Below are positions 27,827-35,794 of a stretch of 64,000 nt of DNA, one piece after another. The notes under the pieces are model-generated. The model did no database searches and was not told the DNA's origin. It saw only the letters and a list, made by a program, of their open reading frames with translations. Every line of letters starts with the position of its first letter. Position 1 is the first letter of the stretch. A program made the position numbers and the translations under genes. Location of the stretch: NCBI RefSeq assembly GCF_000014865.1, contig NC_008576.1:2075501-2139500 (forward strand), in the 5' to 3' direction. This DNA is from Magnetococcus marinus MC-1 (GTDB lineage: Bacteria > Pseudomonadota > Magnetococcia > Magnetococcales > Magnetococcaceae).

Positions 27827-28765
27827 GTGTCTGATACGCAAATGTTCCGTCTGGTTACCCGGAGCGATTTTGATGGTCTGGTTTGTGCGGTCATCTTGAA
27901 AGAGTTGGACATGATCGACGAGATCAAATTTGTCCACCCCAAAGATATGCAGGATGGTAAAATTGAAATCACTGGCCGGGATATCACCACCAACCTTCCC
28001 TATGTGGAAGGGGTTCATTTAGCCTTTGATCACCACGCGTCCGAGTTGATCCGTCGGGGTGATGCCGCGCCAGACAATCATATTATCGACCCCCATGCGC
28101 CCTCGGCTGCACGGGTTGTCTATAAATATTTCGGCGGAACCGAAAGAATGCCGCGCATCTCCCATGAGCTGATGACCGCGGTGGACAAAGGTGACGCTGC
28201 CATGTTCACCGAGGATGAAGTGCTGCATCCTCGTGGTTGGGATCTGCTCAACTTTCTCATGGATGCCCGTACCGGTTTGGGGCGCTTCCGCTCGTTCCGC
28301 ATCTCTAACTACCAGTTGATGATGCACCTGATCGATTATTGCCGCGATCATACCATCGAAGAGATCCTGCAAGTTGAGGATGTCAAAGAGCGGGTTGATC
28401 TCTACTTTGAGCATGAAGAAAAGTTTAAAGATCAAATCCGCCGTTGCTCGACCGTCTATGATAACTTGGTGGTGTTGGATCTGCGGGATGAAGAGACCAT
28501 CTTTGCGGGTAACCGCTTTATGATCTACGCGCTCTACCCAGAGACCAACATCTCTATTCACGTACTCTGGGGATACCAGCGTCAAAACACCGTGTTTGCC
28601 ATTGGTAAATCCATTATCAACCGTACTTCTAACACCCACGTGGGCGAGCTGGCGCTGAAGTATGCTGGTGGTGGTCACCGTAATGCAGGCACCTGTCAGG
28701 TGGCCAATGATAGCTGTGACGAGACCTTAAAAGAGATTATTGCCCAAATTACCAATGATGGCTAA
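27827..28765 (+). CDS. DHH-family phosphoesterase
   Basis: A 312-residue protein of the DHH/DHHA1 superfamily (exopolyphosphatase, RecJ and nano-RNase relatives). Metal-binding motifs are 'RSDFDGLVCAVI' (DHH motif I variant), 'AFDHHASE' (motif III) and the DHHA1 box 'KYAGGGHRNAGTC'. The insert 'VHPRGWDLLNF' region is unlike NrnA. The substrate could be oligonucleotides, cyclic dinucleotide products or polyphosphate. GTG 27827 is chosen on GGAGGAGG 7 bases upstream. It is a single gene closed by a strong terminator. Confidence 0.85.
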   Translation: MSDTQMFRLVTRSDFDGLVCAVILKELDMIDEIKFVHPKDMQDGKIEITGRDITTNLPYVEGVHLAFDHHASELIRRGDAAPDNHIIDPHAPSAARVVYKYFGGTERMPRISHELMTAVDKGDAAMFTEDEVLHPRGWDLLNFLMDARTGLGRFRSFRISNYQLMMHLIDYCRDHTIEEILQVEDVKERVDLYFEHEEKFKDQIRRCSTVYDNLVVLDLRDEETIFAGNRFMIYALYPETNISIHVLWGYQRQNTVFAIGKSIINRTSNTHVGELALKYAGGGHRNAGTCQVANDSCDETLKEIIAQITNDG

Positions 28766-28784
28766 TAAGGCTTAAGATCTGCAC

Positions 28785-28825
28785 AAAAAAAGCCCGGCCT
28801 CCGTAAGAGGCCGGGCTTTTTTTGT
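28785..28825. terminator. Bidirectional terminator
   Basis: The arms AAAAAAAGCCCGGCCTC and GAGGCCGGGCTTTTTTT enclose a short CGTAA loop. It serves both the DHH gene and the convergent hemH. Confidence 0.95.
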
Positions 28826-28846
28826 GGCTCGGTTGAGCAGAACAGG

Positions 28847-29854
28847 TTATGCAGACATAGGCCCGTGCAGCCAGCCGTGCATTTCATCTTCAATCATCTT
28901 TTCCAATGCGTCTACCCAGTAGGGCTCGTCATTGAGGCAAGGAATATAGTTAAAATGGCTGCCCCCTGCCTTGAGAAAGGTTTGTCGGCCTGTTTCAGAG
29001 ATCTCTTCCAAGGTCTCTAAACAGTCGGCGGCAAATCCTGGGCACATCACTGTCAGCTTTTTAATACCCTGACTGGGTAAAGTTTTAAAGAGCATATCGG
29101 TGTTGGGTTCCAACCAAGGCTCGCTACCAAAGCGGGATTGATAGCTCATCATCCACTGATCGTGGCGCAGATCCAACTCTTCTGTAAGCAGCAGGGTGGT
29201 GGTCTGACAGTGGTTTTCATAGGGGTCGCCCTCATCCACATGGCGTTTGGGTAGGCCATGGTAAGAGAGCAATAGGCGATGATCCGGCTCACTCAGGTCA
29301 ACACCCTCTAGGCTGGCAACCAAGGCGTCAATATAGGCATCCTGAGCATAATAGGGGGTCATCACCCGCAGGGTGGGCATAAGGCGGTGGATGTGCATGG
29401 GGCGCATCACCTCATCCATCACCGAGGCGACCGTGGCACCGGCATATTGGGGAAAGAGTGGCACGATTAACAGTCTGCGTACCCCTTCGCGCACCAGTGA
29501 GCCGACTTTACAACGCAACCCTGGATTACCATAGCGCATGGCAAAATCCACACGCACGCCGCTGCTGTGGCGTCCCTGAAAGCGGCGGGCCATCTCCTGT
29601 TGCAATGCGCGAGTGTAGTGGAGTAGGGGGGAGGTTTTATCATCCCGCCAGATTTTTTTGTAAAGCTTGGCGCTTTTACTGGGGCGTGAGCGCAAAATAA
29701 TACCGTGCAATAAAGGCCACCAGAGCAGACGATTCATGTCCACCACGCGGCGGTCACTTAAAAATTGACGCAGATAGCGGCGCACGGCCTCTTCAGTCGG
29801 TTGATCGGGGGTGCCAAGTTGCACCAAAAGAATGGCTGTCTCAGCTTGGGCCAT
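28847..29854 (-). CDS. hemH: Ferrochelatase
   Basis: A 335-residue enzyme that inserts Fe2+ into protoporphyrin IX, the last step of haem synthesis. It has 'VQLGTPDQPTEEAVRRYL' at the N-terminus, the metal-site His in 'LLSYHGLPKRHVDEGDPY' and the Glu in 'CPGFAADCLETLEEI'. Length matches the family. AAGGAG lies 10 bases before the start. It is a single gene; triheme DsrJ encoded 5 kb away is one likely haem consumer. Confidence 0.96.
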   Translation of the reverse strand: MAQAETAILLVQLGTPDQPTEEAVRRYLRQFLSDRRVVDMNRLLWWPLLHGIILRSRPSKSAKLYKKIWRDDKTSPLLHYTRALQQEMARRFQGRHSSGVRVDFAMRYGNPGLRCKVGSLVREGVRRLLIVPLFPQYAGATVASVMDEVMRPMHIHRLMPTLRVMTPYYAQDAYIDALVASLEGVDLSEPDHRLLLSYHGLPKRHVDEGDPYENHCQTTTLLLTEELDLRHDQWMMSYQSRFGSEPWLEPNTDMLFKTLPSQGIKKLTVMCPGFAADCLETLEEISETGRQTFLKAGGSHFNYIPCLNDEPYWVDALEKMIEDEMHGWLHGPMSA

Positions 29855-30276
29855 GGGCTTGCGGCTCCTTTAACGGTGGGGCCATAGATTCACCCTGACA
29901 GGGTGATCGATTTTTATTATCGTTATGGAATATCACAATTTAACATCGGTTAAGAAGGTGGGATCGTGGGGCCCACCGTGAGATTTTAGCAATCATATAT
30001 ACCGCTAGCGGCCTGTTGGAGCAAAGGGAAAAGCCATCTTGGTATCGGGTCGCATGGATGTTATGAATGGGGGGGTAGATTGATTAAAATGAGCCAACCG
30101 TAGGAAGCTGTAGGGATTATCTGCTTGCACCGACAAAGATAATCGCCTTTAATCGTGCCGTTTGTGGAACCAATTTTTCCGCAGCTTGCCGAAGCATGGC
30201 AAGCATTGCGGTTTTTCCCTGGGTAAAATCCCCAGCCTGGATAACTAGGCTGGAGGCCCCCACGTGAGGATATGAT
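29855..30276. other. Non-coding region between hemH and mrp
   Basis: This 422-base divergent gap holds three hairpins. They are TCACCCTG-A-CAGGGTGA near 29890; a terminator-like CCGCAGCTTGCC...GGCAAGCATTGCGG with T5 near 30179-30216; and CCAGCCT...AGGCTGG at 30232-30253, just before the mrp start. A long open frame antisense to mrp enters this gap, but it is only a shadow. Attenuation of mrp is possible. Confidence 0.45.
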
Positions 30277-31140
30277 ATGGAACAGAATAGTAAGACTGCT
30301 GAAAATATGGATGCTCAAACCTATCCCCTGCCCAAAAAGCAGCAGGTGGACCGGGTTAAGCACGTCATCGCTGTCTACAGTGCCAAGGGCGGCGTGGGTA
30401 AATCTACACTGTCGGTCAACTTGGCTTTTGCGCTGCAACGGTTGGGTTACAAGGTCGGCCTGTTGGATGCCGATATCTATGGACCGAGTATACCGACCAT
30501 GCTGGGGGTTAATGAGCGTCCTGAACCGGATGTCATGGGGCGTATTAAGCCGGTCATGGCCCATAAAATGCCCATTATGTCGATCGGTTTTATGGTGGAA
30601 GATGAGCAACCGCTGGTGTGGCGTGGCCCGGTATTGTTTCAGGTGTTGCAACAGTTTTTTCACGAAGTGCGCTGGACTGGCTATGACGAAATGCTGGACT
30701 ATCTGATTATTGATCTTCCCCCAGGTACGGGGGATATTCAGCTCTCTATGGCTCAGCAGGTCGAGGTGACAGGGTCGGTGATTGTAACCACCCCGCAGGA
30801 TGTCGCTTTGCAAGATGTGCGTCGGGGTATCTCTCTCTTCAATATTGCCCACGTGCCCATTTTGGGGGTTGTGGAAAATATGAGCTATTTCCGCTGTGGT
30901 CATTGTGGTGAGCGCACCGATATCTTCTCCACAGGAGGGGCGCAGTCGGTGGCCGATAAGAGCGGCGTGCCGTTGTTGGGTGAGGTGCCTTTGGTACCGG
31001 CTATCCGCGAGTGTGGGGACAATGGCCTGCCAATCGTACTGGAGCAGCCTGAGTCTGAGCATGCCAAGCGCTACATGGAGATTGCGGAAAAATTGGTGGC
31101 ACGGGTTGTTGCTCAGGAGTCTGCTGAAGCATCTGCTTAA
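30277..31140 (+). CDS. mrp: Mrp/ApbC-type Fe-S cluster carrier ATPase
   Basis: A 287-residue P-loop ATPase that carries [4Fe-4S] clusters to target proteins. It has the deviant Walker A 'YSAKGGVGKSTLSVNLA' at residue 36, 'LDADIYGPSIPTMLG', 'DLPPGTGDIQLSM' and the cluster-binding CxxC in 'YFRCGHCGERTD'. The N-terminal DUF59/MIP18 domain found in many Mrp proteins is absent. GAGGAT precedes the start. The CobB/DsrN-type gene follows 72 bases later. Given the dsr genes downstream, it may serve Fe-S proteins such as DsrO, but that is inference. Confidence 0.92.
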   Translation: MEQNSKTAENMDAQTYPLPKKQQVDRVKHVIAVYSAKGGVGKSTLSVNLAFALQRLGYKVGLLDADIYGPSIPTMLGVNERPEPDVMGRIKPVMAHKMPIMSIGFMVEDEQPLVWRGPVLFQVLQQFFHEVRWTGYDEMLDYLIIDLPPGTGDIQLSMAQQVEVTGSVIVTTPQDVALQDVRRGISLFNIAHVPILGVVENMSYFRCGHCGERTDIFSTGGAQSVADKSGVPLLGEVPLVPAIRECGDNGLPIVLEQPESEHAKRYMEIAEKLVARVVAQESAEASA

Positions 31141-31212
31141 TATGCTCCATAAGTGTGGAGGGTAGCTCTATGGTGGGGCTACCCTCCGCGTCTCCCTAAC
31201 GCCGAGGCTGCC

Positions 31213-32616
31213 ATGCCCTATCGCATCCCCCGTCTGTTTATCTCCGCTACCCGTAAAAGCTCTGGCAAGACTTTTATTGCTGTTGGTTTAACCGCAGCAT
31301 TGAGCGCCCGTGGTTTGGTGGTGCAGCCGTTCAAAAAAGGTCCTGATTATATTGATCCCCGCTGGCATAGCCTGGCCGCAGGTCGCGAGTGTCGTAATCT
31401 GGACGATTTTATCATGGGTCGGCCAAAGGTGTTGACCAGCTTTGTGGCCCATGCCCAAGGTGCCGATGTGGCGATTATCGAGGGCAACCTCGGCCTGTTT
31501 GACGGACAGGATCTGGAGGGGTCTGACAGCAGTGCAGCGTTGGCTAAAGCGTTGGGTGCGCCAGTCTTGCTGGTGGTGGATTGTAAACATCTGGCCCGCA
31601 GTGTGGCCCCGCTGGTGTGTGGGCATCTGCATTTTCCGGGTGGGGAGACCATTGTTGGTATCATTCTTAACAATGTGGCCACCCCGCGACAGGAAAAGCG
31701 TCTGAGAGAGGCCATTGAACGGTTCTGTCCCATTCCTATTCTGGGGGCGATTCCCCGTTCGGCGGAGATCATGATTGATGAGCGCCATCTGGGTTTGGTC
31801 CCCGCCAATGAAAAACAGGGGGCTCCCCATACCGTTGAGACCATGGGCCGCATGATGGAGAGCCATCTGGATCTGGATCGTCTGGTTGCGTTGGCGGCAA
31901 CCGCAACCCCGTTGGCGTTGCCGGACAATCCTCCTGCACTGGCCAGTAAAGCCCCCTTGGTGGGGGGGCGTCCTGTACGGGTGGGTTATGCAGCCGATCA
32001 AGCTTTCTCCTTCTATTACCCGGATAATTTGGAGGCGCTGCGGCAAAATGGGGTGGAGTTAGTGCCCTTCAGCTTATTAGACGAGCAGCCTTTGCCCCAG
32101 GTGGATGGCCTCTACATTGGAGGTGGGTTTCCTGAAATGTTTATGGAGCACCTTCAGCAAAATCGCGCTACCTTGGAGACCATTCGAACCCGTAGTGAAC
32201 TGGGTATGCCGATCTATGCGGAGTGCGGAGGTTTGATGGTGCTGAGCCAGCGTCTTATCTGGGCCGGTAAGCGGGTAGAACTGGCCGGAGCGCTGCCCAT
32301 TGAGATCACCATGCACCCTAAACCCCAAGGTTACGGCTATATGAAAATTCATGGTACGGGGGCGCTGCCGTGGCCACCGGTGGATCAAGAGATCTGCTGC
32401 CACGAATTTCACTATTCCAAGGTCTCTAAATTGGGTGAGGGTGTGCGCTTTGCCTATCAGGTTACGCGGGGAAGTGGGGTGGATGGTTGGCATGATGGCA
32501 TTCTTTACCATAATATCTTTGCCTCTTACGCACACATTCACGTAGAAGGTGCGCCAGAATGGGCGCCATTTTTGGCCCGTTTTTGGAGAGAGCGCGGTAG
32601 CTTTTCGCAACCCTAA
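31213..32616 (+). CDS. Cobyrinic acid a,c-diamide synthase family (CbiA/CobB; DsrN-like)
   Basis: A 467-residue glutamine-dependent amidotransferase. The N-terminal ATPase has 'ATRKSSGKTFIAVGL' (P-loop) and 'QPFKKGPDYIDPRWH'. The C-terminal class I glutaminase domain has the nucleophile Cys in 'PIYAECGGLMVLSQ' and its His in 'FASYAHIHVEGAP'. The family amidates cobyrinic acid, and in sulfur oxidisers the homologue DsrN amidates the sirohaem of DsrAB. Proximity to dsrEFH and dsrJOP favours dsrN; no other corrin gene is adjacent, although bluB is in the window. ATG 31213 is chosen over 31153 on GAGG. Confidence 0.88.
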   Translation: MPYRIPRLFISATRKSSGKTFIAVGLTAALSARGLVVQPFKKGPDYIDPRWHSLAAGRECRNLDDFIMGRPKVLTSFVAHAQGADVAIIEGNLGLFDGQDLEGSDSSAALAKALGAPVLLVVDCKHLARSVAPLVCGHLHFPGGETIVGIILNNVATPRQEKRLREAIERFCPIPILGAIPRSAEIMIDERHLGLVPANEKQGAPHTVETMGRMMESHLDLDRLVALAATATPLALPDNPPALASKAPLVGGRPVRVGYAADQAFSFYYPDNLEALRQNGVELVPFSLLDEQPLPQVDGLYIGGGFPEMFMEHLQQNRATLETIRTRSELGMPIYAECGGLMVLSQRLIWAGKRVELAGALPIEITMHPKPQGYGYMKIHGTGALPWPPVDQEICCHEFHYSKVSKLGEGVRFAYQVTRGSGVDGWHDGILYHNIFASYAHIHVEGAPEWAPFLARFWRERGSFSQP

Positions 32617-32643
32617 CAAAAATGGCCCCATACAACGCGCTAA

Positions 32644-32802
32644 CCCGGATTTTTCATGAATCCCAGACGCTCTCGCTTGGTCTTTGAATTTTAATGGATT
32701 TTTAACGTTTGAAGATATCAATAAATATCTCGTGCGCGCTAAAAAATCTTTTAAATTCCAAATCTCTACGCGATCATCGAAGGGATTCATGAAATATCCG
32801 GG
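32644..32802. repeat. MITE-like element with 21-bp inverted ends
   Basis: The left end CCCGGATTTTTCATGAATCCC (32644-32664, one base shown beyond twenty is the final C) pairs with its inverse at 32782-32802, 20 of 21 positions. About 117 bases lie between, partly self-complementary. The same core, CCCGGATATTTCATGAA, forms the compact palindrome at 40824-40859. No transposase frame lies within. It sits between dsrN and dsrE. Confidence 0.65.
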
Positions 32803-33024
32803 GTAAAGGGTAGGCGTTGCCCGTATGTGTTCGATGTGATGCGCCCTATCAGCAGAATGCATGGACTTTTTCGAAACATTGGTTCACAATGTCGCGCAAG
32901 TTCTGGGCTGCTTGTCGGCAAATAATCCTGTTTTGCTGGGTTTAGTAGCTTGGGTTAAGAGGAAAAAAAGCGTGGCAACTCCATGCAACGACCTCGTACA
33001 TGAATGGGGAACTTTTTTACCCTA

Positions 33025-33060
33025 CCGAATATCATCATCCCGTGATATGCTAATATTCGG
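33025..33060. promoter_or_regulatory. Palindromic site upstream of dsrE
   Basis: CCGAATAT (33025-33032) and ATATTCGG (33053-33060) are inverted, with an inner ATATCA/TGATAT pair. Symmetry and place suggest an operator or a structured leader for the dsr genes. I do not recognise a known regulator motif. Confidence 0.35.
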
Positions 33061-33106
33061 ACGTTCTATTACGGGTCTTTCTGGAGAAAATCCCCTCCCT
33101 TGGAGG

Positions 33107-33136
33107 TGGCGCAAGCAGTCGAATGCGCCATTTTTT
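33107..33136 (+). terminator. Terminator/attenuator before dsrE
   Basis: The stem TGGCGCA / TGCGCCA with a 10-base loop is followed by T6, ending 90 bases before dsrE. If dsrE is transcribed from a promoter near the 33025 palindrome, this would attenuate it. Confidence 0.6.
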
Positions 33137-33225
33137 ATGTGGGGTGCCATTTTTAACAGTGGGCTGCTTGTTAACAATGGTAGGCGTCCATATTCCTCGT
33201 TAACGTAGATGGAGGACGGAATAAT

Positions 33226-33582
33226 ATGAAATTTGCGGTATTAGTCTACGAGGGCCCGTACAATCACGAGGCGTCCGACAGCGCATACAATTTTGTGACG
33301 GCTGCGCTGGAGAAAGGTCATGAGTGCCGGGGTATCTTTTTCTATCACGATGGTGTCTACAACGTCACCAAGTTGATGGAACCCCCACAAGATGACCGAC
33401 ACATCGCCAATCGTTGGTCACAACTGGGCTCCAAGGGTATCGACATCGTCGTTTGCATCGCTGCGGCCAAGCGTCGCGGCATCGTGGATTCGGTGTTGGT
33501 GGATAACGTGCGCATCTCGGGTCTTGGTCAGCTGACCATGATGGCTATCGAGGCCGACAAAATGGTTGTGTTCGGTGACTGA
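33226..33582 (+). CDS. dsrE: Sulfur transferase subunit DsrE
   Basis: 118 residues. It is one subunit of the DsrE2F2H2 cytoplasmic complex that passes sulfur to DsrC during oxidation of stored sulfur. The active-site Cys lies in 'DIVVCIAAAKRRGIVD', and the protein has the family stretches 'SDSAYNFVTAALEKGHE' and 'PPQDDRHIANRW'. The presence of this Cys separates true oxidising-type DsrE from plain TusD-like proteins. GGAGG lies 13 bases before the start. It is first of a tight dsrEFH unit (14 and 19 base gaps). Confidence 0.95.
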   Translation: MKFAVLVYEGPYNHEASDSAYNFVTAALEKGHECRGIFFYHDGVYNVTKLMEPPQDDRHIANRWSQLGSKGIDIVVCIAAAKRRGIVDSVLVDNVRISGLGQLTMMAIEADKMVVFGD

Positions 33583-33596
33583 TCAGGGAGGCGACA

Positions 33597-33998
33597 ATGT
33601 CTGACGATATCAAGAAAATCATGTTTACCGTGCGTAATGCCCCACACGGTACGATCTATGTCTATGAGGGGCTAGAAGTCAAATTGATCATGGCTGCATA
33701 CGATGCGGACATCTCAGTCGTCTTTATGGATGACGGCGTGTTTGCACTGCGTGCTGGGCAAGATACCAAAGAGTTGGGCATCAAAGGTTTTGAAGCCACC
33801 TATGGCGTCATGGTCGACTATGAGATTGAAAAGGTCTTTGTGGACCGCAAGTCCATGGAAGATCGCGGCATGACCGAAGACGACCTGCTCATTATCGGCG
33901 AGGACGAAGATACGGAAGAGCCCATTCGCCCCAAAGTGGTGGATTCTGAAGAGATCGCTCGCATGATGGCTGAGCAACACAATATTCTCCCCTACTAA
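33597..33998 (+). CDS. dsrF: Sulfur transferase subunit DsrF
   Basis: A 133-residue TusC/DsrF-type subunit. It has 'IMFTVRNAPHGTIYVYEGLE' at the start and 'ISVVFMDDGVFALRAGQDT' in the middle, both typical of the family, with an acidic tail. It contains no conserved active Cys, as expected for DsrF. GGGAGG lies 6 bases upstream. It sits between dsrE and dsrH and forms the heterohexamer with them. Confidence 0.95.
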   Translation: MSDDIKKIMFTVRNAPHGTIYVYEGLEVKLIMAAYDADISVVFMDDGVFALRAGQDTKELGIKGFEATYGVMVDYEIEKVFVDRKSMEDRGMTEDDLLIIGEDEDTEEPIRPKVVDSEEIARMMAEQHNILPY

Positions 33999-34017
33999 TT
34001 CGGCGAGGAGATCGAAC

Positions 34018-34311
34018 ATGCTGCATATGGTAAATAAATCACCCTTTCAAAATGGTGGTCTGGATAGTTGTTTGCGCTTTGCGTCAGCGGGCGATTGCAT
34101 CTTGTTGATGGAAGATGCCGCTTTTGCGGCGGCCACTGGCACGGCGAAAAGTGCAGAGGTGGAAGCGGCTTGTAAAAAGTTTAAAGTCTATGCTCTAAGC
34201 GCGGATATTAAAGCCCGCGCGGTCAAGAGTGTGATTGAGGGTATTGAAGTGATCGACTATGCCGGTTTTGTCGATCTGGTGGACCAGAACAAGACTCACT
34301 CTTGGCTGTAA
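34018..34311 (+). CDS. dsrH: Sulfur transferase subunit DsrH
   Basis: A 97-residue TusB/DsrH-type subunit. It has 'HMVNKSPF', the conserved Cys in 'GLDSCLRFASAGD', 'LLMEDAAFAA' and the end motif 'DYAGFVDLV...HSWL'. GGCGAGGAG precedes ATG 34018. It is last gene of the dsrEFH unit. In Allochromatium dsrC, M, K and L follow dsrH; here a perfect hairpin and then dsrJ follow. Confidence 0.95.
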   Translation: MLHMVNKSPFQNGGLDSCLRFASAGDCILLMEDAAFAAATGTAKSAEVEAACKKFKVYALSADIKARAVKSVIEGIEVIDYAGFVDLVDQNKTHSWL

Positions 34312-34320
34312 TGGGATCAT

Positions 34321-34353
34321 CCCACACGCCGCACTTATCCTGCGGCGTGTGGG
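34321..34353 (+). terminator. Strong hairpin between dsrH and dsrJ
   Basis: A perfect 13-bp stem, CCCACACGCCGCA / TGCGGCGTGTGGG with loop CTTATCC, lies 9 bases after dsrH and is followed by a short T4 run. It probably ends or weakens the dsrEFH transcript, so dsrJOP may have its own promoter in 34360-34490. Confidence 0.75.
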
Positions 34354-34499
34354 AACCGTTTTAAAGACCGTTCCATGTCTTAGATACCTGAGATTTTAGG
34401 TGTTGTGGGTGGAGCGGTTTTTAATGCCGTTTGGATCAAAAGGGATGGCCTCTCATTGGTGTCTGCGCATGGACCCACCCCTGCATAAGGAGACAGAAC

Positions 34500-34844
34500 G
34501 TGGTTTGGTTCCGATCGTTCATCATAGCACTGGCCCTAGCCATGGGAGTGGTGGCTGTCAGCGCCCCTGCTTCCGCCGAACAGGGCTACCGCATGCATGG
34601 CCCCATCAAGCTGCAAAAAGCAGTGGGTGAAGCCTGTATCCGGGACACCGCCGATATGGCGCGTAACCATATGAAGTTGATGAAGCATAAGCGGGTGGAA
34701 ACGGTCCGTGAAGGGATGCGTAACCCCCCAGAGAGTATTCTTAGTTGTGCCAACTGTCACACCAGTCATGAACAGTTTTGTGACCAGTGTCACAACTATG
34801 TTGGGGTCAAACCTGACTGTTTTACGTGTCATATCTTTCCCTGA
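34500..34844 (+). CDS. dsrJ: Triheme cytochrome c DsrJ
   Basis: A 114-residue periplasmic cytochrome of the DsrMKJOP membrane complex. An N-terminal signal/anchor ('FIIALALAMGVVAVSAPASA') is followed by a conserved lone Cys in 'GEACIRDTADMARNHM' and three CxxCH sites: 'CANCH', 'CDQCH' and 'CFTCH'. The lone Cys is the proposed unusual haem ligand of DsrJ. GTG 34500 has AAGGAG 7 bases upstream and gives the right length; the frame open to 34431 has no ribosome site. dsrO follows after 204 bases. Confidence 0.95.
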   Translation: MVWFRSFIIALALAMGVVAVSAPASAEQGYRMHGPIKLQKAVGEACIRDTADMARNHMKLMKHKRVETVREGMRNPPESILSCANCHTSHEQFCDQCHNYVGVKPDCFTCHIFP

Positions 34845-35048
34845 TGTAGTCGGGGCTTGTTAGCGCCTGTTTGGCAGCTTGAAGACGATGGAACTGGACT
34901 TTCACTGTACATTTGCAGCGTGATGATGTGCAAAAAAACGGGTTGAGTACCATTTTCCAACAACAGACAAGTTTAAAGCGGGCTCTCAGTCTATAATCTG
35001 CGGTGTGGTTCTAAACACATCGCCAGACGGACCAATAGGAACGGAACC

Positions 35049-35780
35049 ATGACGATGGATAGAAGAACGGTTCTCGGCCTAGGCGGCGCCATGGCCGTCG
35101 GGGCTATGGTGGCTCCCGGAATGCGTCTTATCGCAGCCCCCATGCAAAAGGGTGCCAATGCCGGCGCCCGTTGGGCTATGCTCATTGACCTGAGCAAGTG
35201 CAGCGAGGATTGCACCGACTGCACGACGGCCTGTGCGACAGAGAATAACATTCCTCAAATTGAGGATCAGTCGCGCCAAATCCAATACATTCGCAAAATT
35301 ACCATCACGGATAAAACAGGTAAAAAGCCTCAGCAGAGTCTGCCGGTTTTGTGTAACCATTGCGAAAACCCCCCCTGTGTGGATGTCTGCCCTACCAACG
35401 CTTCATTTATTCGTAAAGATGGCTTGGTGTTGGTGGATAAGCACCGCTGCATTGGTTGTCGCTACTGTATGATCGCGTGTCCTTATAAAGCGCGTTCCTT
35501 GGTTTATCACGAAAATACCACCCCTAAAGATCAGCTTAATCGTGAGGTGCCCATTCGCGCCAAGGGTGTGGTGGAAAAGTGCAGCTTCTGCGTACACCGT
35601 ATTGACAAAGGTGAGATCCCTGCTTGTGTTGAGGCGTGCGGCAAGAAGAGTGGGGCCATGTTATTTGGTGATATCAATGACCCTAAATCGGAAATTGCCC
35701 AAAAGCTGGCTCAAGTAACCAGCAAAACCATTCGTGATGATCTGGGTCTCAAACCCCACGTTCATTACACGAACCTTTAA
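35049..35780 (+). CDS. dsrO: Periplasmic Fe-S protein DsrO
   Basis: A 243-residue ferredoxin-like subunit of DsrMKJOP. It has a Tat-type N-terminus 'MDRRTVLGLGGAMAVGAM', then four Cys clusters binding [4Fe-4S] centres: 'CSEDCTDCTTAC', 'CNHCENPPCVDVCP', 'CIGCRYCMIACPY' and 'CSFCVHRI...CVEAC'. It links DsrJ to the quinone-reactive subunit DsrP. The start is ATG 35049, with AGGAACGG upstream; ATG 35055 is also possible. The gap to dsrP is 14 bases. Confidence 0.94.
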   Translation: MTMDRRTVLGLGGAMAVGAMVAPGMRLIAAPMQKGANAGARWAMLIDLSKCSEDCTDCTTACATENNIPQIEDQSRQIQYIRKITITDKTGKKPQQSLPVLCNHCENPPCVDVCPTNASFIRKDGLVLVDKHRCIGCRYCMIACPYKARSLVYHENTTPKDQLNREVPIRAKGVVEKCSFCVHRIDKGEIPACVEACGKKSGAMLFGDINDPKSEIAQKLAQVTSKTIRDDLGLKPHVHYTNL

Positions 35781-35794
35781 GGGAGTAAGCTCAG

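Noticed and set aside
30061-31062. 333-codon minus-strand frame over mrp
   Set aside because: It is antisense to a clear Mrp ATPase, and its composition is that of a shadow frame.
32861-33208. 115-codon frame between dsrN and dsrE
   Set aside because: It runs through the nested palindrome and attenuator, and has no ribosome site or protein-like pattern.
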